A stretch of 12,112 bases of DNA, taken from positions 1 to 12,112 of the forward strand of contig CAZBPZ010000049.1 of NCBI GenBank assembly GCA_964493955.1, in the 5' to 3' direction. A program made the position numbers and the translations under genes. Of the stretch, positions 4,734 through 12,112 are shown piece after piece; position 1 is the first letter of the stretch; every line of letters begins with the position of its first letter. The stretch comes from CAZBPZ01 sp964493955. Lineage in GTDB: Bacteria > Chloroflexota > Dehalococcoidia > Dehalococcoidales > Fen-1064. Under the pieces are notes generated by a model that saw nothing but the letters and a program-made list of their open reading frames with translations, did no database searches and was not told the origin of the DNA.

Positions 4734-6191
4734 ATGTCTTCGTGGAGAGAGGTACTGACCCGGGTAAGCGACTACTGCTGGGAGATCCCGCCGGACTACA
4801 AGCCGGGCATGAGGGTCCCCGGCCGCATCTACGCCAGCGAGGCGATGCTGGAGCACATCTGGCAGGAGCAGGTATTCCAGCAGGTGGCCAACGTGGCCTT
4901 CCTGCCGGGGATAGTGGGGCACTCGCTGGCCATGCCGGATGTCCACTGGGGCTACGGTTTTCCCATCGGGGGGGTGGCAGCGATGCGGGTCACCGACGGG
5001 GTGGTCTCGCCGGGCGGGGTGGGATTTGACATAAACTGCGGCGTCAGGCTGATGCGTACCAGCCTGACCGAGGAAGAAGTACGTCCCCGTATTGACGCCC
5101 TGGCGGCGGAGATATACGCGGCCGTACCCTCGGGAGTGGGCTCCAGCGGGCGCCTGCGCGTCAGCGAGCGCGAGCTGGACGAGGTGCTGGTGAAAGGGGG
5201 GCGCTGGGCGGTGGAACACGGCTATGGCGAGCCGGAGGACGTGACCGCCACCGAGGACTCTGGCTGCGTTGACGGGGCGGACCCGGCCAGGGTCAGCCGC
5301 AAGGCCAAGGAGCGCGGTATCCCCCAGCTGGGGACGCTTGGCGCCGGTAACCACTTCCTTGAGATAGACCGGGTGACCGAGGTATTTGACCCCGAGGCGG
5401 CCCGGGCCATGGGCATCGACGGGGTGGGGCAGGTGCTGGTGTTCGTGCACTGCGGCTCGCGCGGGCTGGGGCACCAGGTCTGCACCGACTACGTGGCCCG
5501 GCTGGGCGAGGCGGTGCGCCGCTACCAGATTGAGGTGCCGGACCGCCAGCTGGCCTGCGCCCCGGTGCAGTCGCCCGAAGGGCGTGACTACCTGGCGGCC
5601 ATGGCCTGCGCCGCCAACTATGCCTGGGCCAACCGCCAGTGCATCCTGCACTGGGTGCGGGAGGCCATGGTGAAGGTCATGGGCGGGAGCCGGCGTGACC
5701 TGGGCCTGCAGCAGGTCTATGACGTGGCCCATAACATTGCCAAGATTGAGGAGCACGAGGTCGGCGGCAAGCGGCTGCGGCTCTGTGTGCACCGCAAGGG
5801 TGCCACCCGCGCCTTTCCGGCTGGCCACCCGGACGTGCCGGCAGCCTACCGCGCCGTGGGCCAGCCGGTGCTGATTCCGGGTGACATGGGGCGGGGTTCC
5901 TACGTTGCCGTGGGGACCGAGGTTGCCATGGGCGAGGCTTTCGGCTCCACCTGCCACGGGGCGGGGCGGACTCAGAGCCGGGCGGCTGCCCGGCGGGGGG
6001 TGCGCGGGGCTGACATCATGAACGCGCTGGCGGCGCGCGGTATCACGGTACGGGCCGGCAGCATGGCCGGGCTGGCCGAGGAAGCCTCCGAGGCCTACAA
6101 GGACGTGGACGAGGTGGTGGAGGTGGCCCACCGGGCCGGGCTGTCACGCCGGGTAGCGCGTACCCGGCCGCTGGCTGTTATCAAAGGCTAG
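4734..6191 (+). CDS. rtcB: RtcB RNA-splicing ligase
   Basis: The 485-residue enzyme joins RNA 2',3'-cyclic phosphate or 3'-phosphate ends to 5'-hydroxyl ends using GTP and Mn2+. It serves tRNA splicing in archaea and RNA repair in bacteria. Its metal-site motifs are intact: GVGFDINCGVRL (Asp99, Cys102), GAGNHFLEI (His207), FVHCGSRGLGH (His239) and YDVAHNIAK (His333). HRKGATRAFPAG follows, then STCHGAGR, whose His408 is the residue that becomes guanylylated. Length is normal. ATG 4734 is chosen because AGGAGG (4722-4727) stands six bases before it. An in-frame TTG at 4728 directly abuts that site and is too close. The archease gene just upstream makes a self-contained ligase module. Confidence 0.97.
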   Translation: MSSWREVLTRVSDYCWEIPPDYKPGMRVPGRIYASEAMLEHIWQEQVFQQVANVAFLPGIVGHSLAMPDVHWGYGFPIGGVAAMRVTDGVVSPGGVGFDINCGVRLMRTSLTEEEVRPRIDALAAEIYAAVPSGVGSSGRLRVSERELDEVLVKGGRWAVEHGYGEPEDVTATEDSGCVDGADPARVSRKAKERGIPQLGTLGAGNHFLEIDRVTEVFDPEAARAMGIDGVGQVLVFVHCGSRGLGHQVCTDYVARLGEAVRRYQIEVPDRQLACAPVQSPEGRDYLAAMACAANYAWANRQCILHWVREAMVKVMGGSRRDLGLQQVYDVAHNIAKIEEHEVGGKRLRLCVHRKGATRAFPAGHPDVPAAYRAVGQPVLIPGDMGRGSYVAVGTEVAMGEAFGSTCHGAGRTQSRAAARRGVRGADIMNALAARGITVRAGSMAGLAEEASEAYKDVDEVVEVAHRAGLSRRVARTRPLAVIKG

Positions 6192-6195
6192 GGTG

Positions 6196-6238
6196 ACCGG
6201 CCGGGCCGGTTGACAACCGTGCCGGCCGCTGCAATACT
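6196..6238 (+). promoter_or_regulatory. Strong promoter with nested palindromes before the zinc-ribbon gene
   Basis: A perfect -35 TTGACA (6210-6215) is followed after 17 bases by AATACT (6233-6238), with TGC before it as an extended -10. The transcript would start near 6245, just before the AAGGAG ribosome site. The -35 is the centre of GGTTG-A-CAACC (6208-6218). A 7-bp inverted repeat ACCGGCC-G-GGCCGGT (6196-6210) abuts it. These palindromes could be a repressor site, or the first could weakly terminate rtcB transcripts, although no T run follows. Confidence 0.6.
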
Positions 6239-6262
6239 CTGGGGGTAAAGGAGAGGGCCGTT

Positions 6263-7563
6263 ATGGCAAGCTGCCCGAACTGCGGGCGGGAGACGGTGCG
6301 GACGCGCGACTGGGCCTGCCAGTGGTGTGGTTTTCCCCTGGTGACCGGCTCCTACCGCCAGATATCCCGGACCTACGCCGAGCTGCTGGAGGAGAAGGGC
6401 CGTCTTCATCTCCCCGCGCTTGCGCCGGAGGAGGTAGCGCCGGTGGCGGCAGAGGGGCCGGCGGCCGGGCCTGAACCACCGCCCGAAGGGGCCCCGGTTG
6501 AGGCAGGGCCAGGAGGGCCGGCTGAGGTCGAGGCCGTAGAGGCGGCGCCCGCGGAAGCGCCGGTTGAGCCCGGGCCGACGGGTACGGCGGAAGAGACCGG
6601 GGAAGCCGTTGCCGCCGGGGCCGCCCCGGAGGAAGTAGCGGCCCCCGCAGAGCCGGGGCCTGTGCCGGCCGAAGAAGAGGCCCCCGCTCCGGGGGCCGGT
6701 GTGACCGGGGAGACCGTGGCAGCAGCCGAGGAGGCCCCGCCGCCCGAAAGGCCCAAAGAAACTACCGCCGGGGTACAGGAAGAGGAGGCTGCCGGGGAGG
6801 CACTGCCGCCGGAGGCAGAAGAAGAGCCGGTAGCCGCACCGCCGGAGGCGGAGGAAGAGGCACCGGCCACACCACCGGAGGCGAAAGAAGGGNNNNNNNN
6901 NNNNNNNNNNNNNNNNNNNNNNNNNNNNNNNNNNNNNNNNNNNNNNNNNNNNNNNNNNNNNNNNNNNNNNNNNNNNNNNNNNNNNNNNNNNNACCGCCGG
7001 AGGCGGAGGAAGAGGCACCGGCCACACCACCGGAGGCGAAAGAAGGGCCGGTAGCCATACCACCGGAGGCAGAGGTGGGGCCGGTGCTTGAGAGTGAGAC
7101 CGAGGCAGTGCGGCGCTACCAGCACCGCTACACCCCGCCCGGCGAGGAGGCGGAGGGACCGGCCGAGACCGCCACCCCTGAGGCGGCCGGGGGTGCCCCC
7201 ACCGGCGAAGCCGGGCCTGCCGGGGAGGTGAGCCCGGACCGGCTCGTTCTCACGGTGGACGAGCTGCACGGCCTCTGCCAGGGAGGGCGCCAGTCCGTTG
7301 ATGCGCGTTTCACTGGAAAGACGCTGCGTGTCACCGGGGTGGTCGGCCGCGTGCACGGCCCGGACATCGTGGAGAACCCGCTGGTTATACTCACCAGTGC
7401 CGGGCAAACGCCGGTACGGAGTGTGCTCTGTCTCTTTGCCGGTGACCAGGCGGAAGCCGTGAGCAGGCTTACCACCGGCCAGAAGGTAACGGTTGAGGGC
7501 CGCTACGATAGCTGCACCATCAACGTACTGATAACGGACTGCGTCCTGGTGGACCGGGAATAG
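6263..7563 (+). CDS. Zinc-ribbon protein with Pro/Ala/Glu repeats and an OB-fold-like C-terminus, interrupted by an assembly gap
   Basis: ATG 6263 follows AAGGAG at good spacing. The N-terminus holds a zinc ribbon, CPNCG at about 4-8 and CQWCG at about 19-23 (two CxxC pairs). About 40 residues on, the protein becomes a long low-complexity linker of Pro, Ala, Glu and Gly, probably disordered. 100 N lie inside it (6893-6992), and the frame before and after the gap differs by one, which only means that the N count is a placeholder. After the gap the frame continues to TAG 7561. The last ~105 residues (from LTVDELHGLC) look like a tRNA_anti-like OB-fold domain: FTGKTLRVTGVVGRV, VLCLFAG, LTTGQKVTVEGRYD and a final CVLVDRE strand. 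OB folds bind nucleic acids or proteins. The actual role is unknown. Confidence 0.8.
6838..6892 (+). repeat. Tandem-repeat copy before the gap
   Basis: These 55 bases are identical to 6993-7047 on the far side of the N run. They encode PPEAEEEAPATPPEAKEG. The surrounding protein pattern (PVA, PPEA, EEEAPAT, PPEAKEG) suggests a unit of about 22 residues, or 66 bases. Confidence 0.85.
6893..6992. other. Assembly gap of 100 N
   Basis: Exactly 100 N suggests a placeholder length. Identical 55-base sequences abut both sides, so the gap very probably hides further copies of the tandem repeat that short reads could not span. To keep the gene in frame, the true missing length must leave remainder 2 when divided by 3. 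Confidence 0.95.
6993..7047 (+). repeat. Tandem-repeat copy after the gap
   Basis: Identical over 55 bases to 6838-6892. After it the repeat decays (PVAIPPEAEVGPVLE) into unique sequence. Confidence 0.85.
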
Positions 7564-7568
7564 CCCGC

Positions 7569-9155
7569 CTAGCTGCCCCGGTGTTTCACCAGCCAGTACT
7601 CCAGGCTGTCGGCCACCGCCAGGTAGCTGGCCTCAATGATGTTGGTTGAGCTTCCCACCGTGGTCCAGTCGGTATTGCCGTCGCTGGACTCTATCAGCAC
7701 CCGTACCTGTGACTCGGTGCCGGTGTTACCCTCAAGGATGCGCACCTTGTAGTCCACCAGCCTGATGGCTGCCAGCTCGGGGAAGAAGCCGAGCAGTGCC
7801 CGGCGCAGGGCCTGGTCCAGGGCATTCACCGGGCCGTTACCCTCGGCCACGGTGTGCACAATCTCGTCGCCGACCTTCACCTTGACCATTGCCTCGGAGA
7901 GGGCCTCGTCGGGGTCGCGCCGGGTGGGGGAGCGGCGCCGCTTTTCCACCACCACCATGAAGTCCACCAGCTCGAAGGGGGCCTGGTAGCCGGGCTGGGC
8001 GCGGTAGACCAGCAGGTCGAACGAGGCCTCGGCCGTGTCGTACTGGAAGCCCCGGCTTTCAAGCTGTTTTATCTGCTGGACCAGCTTGCGCACCTCGGCC
8101 GGGGGCGGTAGCGGCAGGCCGCGCTCCCTTATCTTGAAGAGGACATTACCCTTCCCGGAGAGGTCAGAGACCACCACGCGCAGCTGGTTGCCCACCCTGG
8201 CGGGGTCAATGTGCTGGTAGGCATCGGCCCACTTGCTGACGCCGGCCACGTGGTAGCCGGCCTTGTGACTGAAGGCGCTCGTGCCGACGTATGGTAGCGA
8301 GGCCTCCGGCACCAGGTTGGCGGCCTCGCTGACGAAGCGGGATACCTCGGTGAGGCGGGCCAGCTGGGCATCACCAATGCAGTCGATGCCCAGCTTGAGC
8401 TTGAGGTTGGGGATGATGGAGCAGAGGTCGGCATTGCCGCAGCGCTCGCCGTAGCCGTTGATGGTGCCCTGGACGTGGGTGGCCCCGGCCCGGACGGCCG
8501 CCAGGGTATTGGCCACGGCCAGGCCGCCGTCGTTGTGGGCGTGGATGCCCAGCGGTACCGGGCTGGCCTGGCGGGCGGCGCCGACGGCGGCGGTCACTTC
8601 CTCCGGCAGGGCCCCGCCGTTGGTGTCGCAGAGCACCAGGCAGCAAGCCCCGGCCCCGGCCGCCGCCTCGAGGGTGCGCAGGCTGTAGGCCGGGTTGCTC
8701 TTGTAGCCGTCAAAGAAGTGCTCGGCATCGAAGAAGACCGTCATCCCCCTGGAGACCAGGAAGCGGACCGAGTCGGCAATCATCGCCAGGTTCTCTTCGA
8801 GGGTTGTCTCCAGCACCTGGGTAACCTGCCGGTCTGAGCTCTTGCCGACGAGGGTGGCTAGCCCGGTGCCGGTGTCCAGGAGCATCTTCAGGTTCTCGTC
8901 GTCCTCGGCCCTGATGCCGGCCCGGCGCGTGCTGCCGAAGACGGCCAGGCGGGCGCGGGACAGCCTGAGCTTCCTGGCCTGCTGGAAGAACTCGGCATCC
9001 TTGGGGTTGGAGCCGGGCCAGCCGCCTTCAATGTAGTGGATGCCCAGCTCGTCCAGCCGGCGGGCAATGTTCAGCTTGTCCACCACCGAGAAGGAGACGC
9101 CCTCTTTCTGGGCGCCGTCCCGCAGGGTGGTGTCGTATAGCTCCAGCTGCGGCAA
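7569..9155 (-). CDS. cimA: (R)-citramalate synthase
   Basis: This enzyme condenses acetyl-CoA with pyruvate to (R)-citramalate, the first step of the threonine-independent route to isoleucine. The N-terminal HMGL-like TIM barrel begins ELYDTTLRDGAQKEG, with the catalytic Arg-Asp at about 12-13. It carries the metal ligands in GIHAHNDGG (about 203-211) and the NGYGERCGN loop. A middle section with GTSAFSHKAGYHV follows, then a LeuA-type regulatory dimer domain over the last 130 residues or so. The KEGVSF after LRDGAQ and the overall length (about 528) point to the CimA branch rather than LeuA. TTG 9153-9155 is chosen because AGGAG (9163-9167) stands seven bases before it. A TTG at 9182 lies inside leuB without a ribosome site. 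The gene overlaps nothing and ends 5 bases from the convergent OB-fold gene. Confidence 0.88.
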   Translation of the reverse strand: MPQLELYDTTLRDGAQKEGVSFSVVDKLNIARRLDELGIHYIEGGWPGSNPKDAEFFQQARKLRLSRARLAVFGSTRRAGIRAEDDENLKMLLDTGTGLATLVGKSSDRQVTQVLETTLEENLAMIADSVRFLVSRGMTVFFDAEHFFDGYKSNPAYSLRTLEAAAGAGACCLVLCDTNGGALPEEVTAAVGAARQASPVPLGIHAHNDGGLAVANTLAAVRAGATHVQGTINGYGERCGNADLCSIIPNLKLKLGIDCIGDAQLARLTEVSRFVSEAANLVPEASLPYVGTSAFSHKAGYHVAGVSKWADAYQHIDPARVGNQLRVVVSDLSGKGNVLFKIRERGLPLPPPAEVRKLVQQIKQLESRGFQYDTAEASFDLLVYRAQPGYQAPFELVDFMVVVEKRRRSPTRRDPDEALSEAMVKVKVGDEIVHTVAEGNGPVNALDQALRRALLGFFPELAAIRLVDYKVRILEGNTGTESQVRVLIESSDGNTDWTTVGSSTNIIEASYLAVADSLEYWLVKHRGS

Positions 9156-9165
9156 GGTAATGCTC

Positions 9166-10254
9166 CTATACCCTGGCGGCAATCAGGTCGCCCATCTCCC
9201 TGGTGCCCACCTGCGGGCCGCCGGCGGCGATGTCGTAGGTGCGGTAGCCTTCTTCCAGCACCCGGTTGACGGCCGCTTCAACGGCGCTGGCCTCCTGCGG
9301 CAGGGCCAGCGAGTAACGCAGGAGCATGGCCGCGCTCAGGATGGTGGCGCAGGGGTTGGCCAGGTCCTGGCCGGCCCGCCGCGGCGCGCTGCCGTGTATT
9401 GGCTCGTACATGCCGGGGATACGTGCCCCCTCGACCGGCACCCCGGCCAGGCTGGCGGAGGGGAGCATCCCCATCGAGCCGGCCAGCATTGAGGCCTCGT
9501 CCGTCAGGATGTCACCGAAGGTGTTCTCGGTGACGAGCACGTCCAGGTAGCGCGGGTTCTGGATGATGCGCATGGCGCAGGCGTCCACCAGCATATGCTC
9601 CAGCTCTATGTCCGGGTACTCCTCGGCTACTTCCAGGGTGACGGCCCGCCAGAGGCGGGACGATTCCAGCACGTTGGCCTTGTCCACCGAAATCAGCTTC
9701 TTCTGGCGCCGCCGCGCCAGCTCGAAGCCCACCCGCACGATGCGTGCAATCTCCTGCTCGGTGTAGACCATGGAGTCCACCGCCCGCCGCCCGCGCGAGG
9801 TCTGCCAGCGGCGCTTGGGCCGCCCGAAGTAGAGGCCGCCGGTGAGCTCGCGCACGAAGATGAAGTCAACGCCGCGCACCACCTCGGGCTTGAGGTTGGT
9901 GCCGTCCGCCAGGGTGGGGAAGACCCTGACCGGCCGCAGGTTGGCGAACAGCCCCAGCCCCTTGCGCAGCGCCAGCAGGCCGTCCTCGGGCCTTACCTGC
10001 TTTAGCGGGTCATCATACCTGGGGTCACCCACCGCCCCGAGCAGGACGGCGTCGCACTGCCGGCACAACCGGAGCGTCTCTTTTGTGAGGGCCTGGCCGG
10101 TGGCGTCAATCGCCGCCGCCCCGATGAGGTCGTACTTCAGGTCAAACTCGTGCCCGAACTTTGCTCCGACCGCCCTGAGCACCTTGACGGCTTCGGCCGT
10201 TACCTCGGGCCCGATGCCATCGCCGGGCAGTACGACGATTTTGAAGCGTGCCAT
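9166..10254 (-). CDS. leuB: 3-isopropylmalate dehydrogenase
   Basis: The 362-residue enzyme oxidatively decarboxylates 3-isopropylmalate with NAD+. In the citramalate route it can also act on erythro-3-methylmalate. Family motifs appear in order: LPGDGIGPEV near the N-terminus, LLGAVGDP, FANLRPVRVFP with substrate Arg residues, the RELTGGLYFG loop, and VDKANVLESSRLWR with the catalytic Lys. TENTFGDILTDEASMLAGS carries the metal-binding Asp residues, and EPIHGSAP is the cofactor loop. Length is normal. Its ATG overlaps the leuD stop by one base (TAATG) and has AGGAGG five bases upstream, a translationally coupled arrangement. cimA follows at once on the same strand, so the two are expressed together. 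Confidence 0.96.
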   Translation of the reverse strand: MARFKIVVLPGDGIGPEVTAEAVKVLRAVGAKFGHEFDLKYDLIGAAAIDATGQALTKETLRLCRQCDAVLLGAVGDPRYDDPLKQVRPEDGLLALRKGLGLFANLRPVRVFPTLADGTNLKPEVVRGVDFIFVRELTGGLYFGRPKRRWQTSRGRRAVDSMVYTEQEIARIVRVGFELARRRQKKLISVDKANVLESSRLWRAVTLEVAEEYPDIELEHMLVDACAMRIIQNPRYLDVLVTENTFGDILTDEASMLAGSMGMLPSASLAGVPVEGARIPGMYEPIHGSAPRRAGQDLANPCATILSAAMLLRYSLALPQEASAVEAAVNRVLEEGYRTYDIAAGGPQVGTREMGDLIAARV

Positions 10255-10754
10255 TAAGTCCTCCTGCTGGCCAGTCTCCGGCGGGTGTACTCAATCAGCC
10301 CGCCGGCGGCGATGAGTTCGCGCATGAAGGGCGGGTAGGGCCTGGCGGTGAAGCTGGTACCCCGTGTCAGGTTGCGGATGGTGCCCTTCTCCAGGTCTAC
10401 CTCCAGCTCGTCCCCGCTCCCGGTGCCGTCCACGGCCGCCTCGCTTTCCAGCAGCGGCAGGCCAATGTTGATGGCGTTGCGGAAAAAGATGCGGGCGAAG
10501 CTCTTCGCAATCACGCAGGAAACACCGGCGGCCTTGATGGCCAGCGGGGCATGCTCGCGCGACGAGCCGCAGCCGAAGTTGGTTGTGGCCATTATTATAT
10601 CACCCGGCCGCACCCGGCTGGCAAACCCGGCGTCGATATCCTCCATGCAGTGCTCGGCCAGATGGGCCGGGTCGGACACGTTCAGGTAGCGGGCGGGGAT
10701 GATGGCGTCCGTGTCAACGTTGGCGCCGTACTTGTGGACCTTCCCTTTGAGCAT
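10254..10754 (-). CDS. leuD: 3-isopropylmalate dehydratase small subunit
   Basis: This 166-residue protein is the swivelling small subunit that pairs with LeuC to isomerise 2-isopropylmalate to 3-isopropylmalate, and citramalate to methylmalate in the citramalate route. The short N-terminus with NVDTDAIIPARYL is diagnostic, as is TTNFGCGSSREHAPLAIKAAG (around 57-77), whose Ser and Arg contact substrate. SFARIFFRNAINIGLP follows. It is the short archaeal-type form (about 165 residues) rather than the 200-residue enterobacterial one. GGGAGG stands nine bases before ATG 10754. The stop shares a base with the leuB start. Confidence 0.96.
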   Translation of the reverse strand: MLKGKVHKYGANVDTDAIIPARYLNVSDPAHLAEHCMEDIDAGFASRVRPGDIIMATTNFGCGSSREHAPLAIKAAGVSCVIAKSFARIFFRNAINIGLPLLESEAAVDGTGSGDELEVDLEKGTIRNLTRGTSFTARPYPPFMRELIAAGGLIEYTRRRLASRRT

Positions 10755-10786
10755 GATGGGTCGCCTCCCAGATTAAGTCCCGGTGC

Positions 10787-11260
10787 CTATTCCTCCACCA
10801 GCGCCCTCTCGTAGTCAATCACGCGGGGCACCCGGCGGCTGCGGTCTATCCGGTGCCCTTCGGCCTCGAGGCGGGCGGCCTGGGCCTCCACCCCGCCGGG
10901 GAACCTGGGGTTGAGCTCGCCGCCGGACTTGAGCGTCCGCCAGTAGGGGGTGATGTCGGTTGCGCCTTCGGCGGCGGCCTCCTCGGCGGCACGGGCGGCG
11001 ATGCTCATGAAGATGCCGGTGGTGAGGGGGCAGCCGATGGCAGCACCGTGGCGGCGGGCCAGCGCGGCGCGTATCTGGTTGACGGTGGTGAGCTTGCCGA
11101 AGGGCACGCGTCTCATCATCTCGTCCACCTGGCGCGGGGCCGGGATGAGGAGCGTGTCCCCGCCCCAGCGCTGGCTTTCCCTGGCGTCAATCCTGACCAC
11201 CTTCGGCAGGTCCTTAGCGTCGGCCAGCTTCTCGCGCCAGGTCTTCCGGGTCTTTGCCAT
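10787..11260 (-). CDS. Alkyltransferase-like (MGMT-fold) protein lacking the reactive cysteine
   Basis: The 157-residue protein has a basic N-terminus (KTRKTWREK) and then a domain resembling the DNA-binding part of O6-alkylguanine-DNA alkyltransferases. VPFGKLTTVNQIRAAL (about 52-67) matches the helix-turn-helix with its recognition helix. PYWR (105-108) stands where the family has PCHR. SGGELNPRFPGGVEAQAARLEAEG corresponds to the DG-L-GG-RLEAEG tail. Because the acceptor Cys is replaced by Tyr it should not transfer alkyl groups. Alkyltransferase-like proteins, which have PWHR, instead bind lesions and recruit excision repair. ATG 11260 has GGGAG seven bases upstream and lies inside leuC, overlapping its end by 47 bases, so it is coupled to leucine operon translation. 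A DNA-binding regulatory role is an alternative. Confidence 0.75.
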   Translation of the reverse strand: MAKTRKTWREKLADAKDLPKVVRIDARESQRWGGDTLLIPAPRQVDEMMRRVPFGKLTTVNQIRAALARRHGAAIGCPLTTGIFMSIAARAAEEAAAEGATDITPYWRTLKSGGELNPRFPGGVEAQAARLEAEGHRIDRSRRVPRVIDYERALVEE

Positions 11261-12112
11261 CGTAGTCTCCCTGCTGCATGACTTCCTTCGGGTGGGTGAT
11301 GTACCCCGTGACGGCGCTGGCGGCGGCCACCGCTGGCCCCGCCAGGTAGACTTCCGATTTCGGGCTGCCCATCCGCCCCACGAAGTTACGGTTGGTGGTG
11401 GAGATACAGACCTCCCCCTCTGCCAGTATCCCCATGTACCCCCCGAGGCAGGGCCCGCAGGTGGGCGTGCTCACCACCGCCCCCGCCCGGATGAAGGTCT
11501 CCACCAGCCCTTCCCTGAGGGCGTCCAGGTAGACCTGCGGCGTGCCGGGAATGACAATGCAGCGCACGTCCGGGTGCACCTGGCGGCCCTTCAGTATGGC
11601 GGCGGCCTGGCGCAGGTCGCTGAGGCGGCCGTTGGTGCAGGAGCCGATGACAGCCTGGTCTATCTTCGTGCCGGCCAGCTCGCCGACGTTGCGGGCGTTG
11701 GAGGGGAGGTGGGGCGTGGCCACCTGTGGTTCCAGGGAGGAGACGTCGTACTCAAATGTCCGGGCGTACCCGGCGCCGGCGTCCGGTTCATAGACGGTGT
11801 GGGGCCGCTGGCCGCGCCCTTCTACATAGGCCAGCGTCTTTTCGTCCACGTGGAAGATGCCCGCCTTGCCGCCGGCTTCAATTGCCATGTTGGCCATGGT
11901 GAAGCGCCCGTCCATTTCGAGCCGGGCAATGGCCTCACCGGTGAACTCCATGGCGGCGTAGAGCGCCCCGTCCACGCCAATCTGGCCGATGGTGTAGAGG
12001 ATGAGGTCTTTACCCCCCACCCACTCCGGCAGGTGGCCGTGATAGACGAAGCGGATGGTGGGTGGTACCTTCATCCAGATGTCACCGGTGGCCATGGCGG
12101 CGGCGATGTCGG
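11214..12112 (-). CDS. leuC: 3-isopropylmalate dehydratase large subunit, C-terminal part
   Basis: About 299 codons are visible and the frame is still open at the window edge, so roughly the first quarter to third of the protein is missing. The part seen carries all three [4Fe-4S] ligands: GSCTNGR, with a Cys about 153 residues after the internal Met at 12095, and TCGPCLGG about 60 residues later with its CxxC. STTNRNFVGRMGS follows, the substrate-side Arg motif of the aconitase family. It pairs with LeuD. The sequence is of the isopropylmalate isomerase (short, LeuC/HacA-type) class rather than aconitase. Its last 47 bases are shared with the alkyltransferase-like gene in another frame. Confidence 0.95.
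   Translation of the reverse strand, partial: DIAAAMATGDIWMKVPPTIRFVYHGHLPEWVGGKDLILYTIGQIGVDGALYAAMEFTGEAIARLEMDGRFTMANMAIEAGGKAGIFHVDEKTLAYVEGRGQRPHTVYEPDAGAGYARTFEYDVSSLEPQVATPHLPSNARNVGELAGTKIDQAVIGSCTNGRLSDLRQAAAILKGRQVHPDVRCIVIPGTPQVYLDALREGLVETFIRAGAVVSTPTCGPCLGGYMGILAEGEVCISTTNRNFVGRMGSPKSEVYLAGPAVAAASAVTGYITHPKEVMQQGDYDGKDPEDLAREAGRR

Noticed and set aside
4644..6131. 495-codon minus-strand ORF
   Set aside because: It is a His/Pro/Arg-rich antisense shadow of rtcB, whose catalytic motifs are all intact on the plus strand.
6838..7047. CRISPR-like array at the repeats beside the gap
   Set aside because: The repeats are in-frame coding units with no unique spacers and no cas genes nearby.
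6263..7054. Zinc-ribbon gene ending in an Arg/His-rich tail after the gap
   Set aside because: The Arg/His tail is an out-of-frame reading caused by the placeholder N length. The proper continuation repeats PPEAEEEAPAT and goes on to the OB domain.
6406..7407. Minus-strand ORF across the N gap rich in Ala, Ser and Gly
   Set aside because: It is the reverse reading of the Pro/Ala/Glu repeat and stays open only because of base composition and N.

Overview
The window joins two kinds of DNA. Bases 1 to about 1100 are AT-rich and gene-poor. From the tRNA-Lys gene (1115-1187) onward the sequence is GC-rich and tightly packed with housekeeping genes. The leuC-leuD-leuB-cimA order, the archaeal-like thymidylate synthase homologue, and the archease-RtcB pair suggest a Chloroflexota bacterium, perhaps Dehalococcoidia-like. 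This assignment is inferred from gene content and was not tested. A 100-base run of N inside a repetitive gene shows that this is a scaffolded draft or metagenome assembly.

Region 1 (1-1110) looks like the end of a genomic island lying against the 3' end of tRNA-Lys. It holds the 5' part of a NYN-domain (PIN-like) ribonuclease gene on the minus strand, which runs off the window edge and is preceded by two tandem hairpins ending in a U6 terminator directly before the start codon. It also holds a candidate structured RNA (375-541) with an enclosing stem, a 9-bp internal stem and a possible 7-bp pseudoknot. Next come a strong Shine-Dalgarno site leading into a small membrane protein whose frame is broken by one base, and an overlapping minus-strand membrane ORF with a near-consensus promoter that would give a leaderless mRNA.

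Region 2 (1115-4145, minus strand) carries tRNA-Lys(CTT), a small unknown ORF, a nitroreductase with its own promoter, a thymidylate synthase superfamily protein and two unrecognised proteins. The last three form one compact run (unknown 197 aa, unknown 233 aa, thymidylate synthase homologue).

Region 3 (4291-7563, plus strand) starts divergently from region 2. It has archease and the RNA ligase RtcB in an operon, then, behind a strong promoter, a zinc-ribbon protein with a long Pro/Ala/Glu-rich repeat and a C-terminal OB-fold-like domain. The N gap falls inside that repeat.

Region 4 (7569-12112, minus strand) is a branched-chain amino acid operon transcribed leuC (partial), alkyltransferase-like protein, leuD, leuB, cimA. 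LeuCD and LeuB can process both isopropylmalate (leucine) and citramalate (isoleucine) intermediates, so this order fits isoleucine synthesis from pyruvate and acetyl-CoA. The odd member is the alkyltransferase-like gene, which starts inside leuC and lacks the reactive cysteine.
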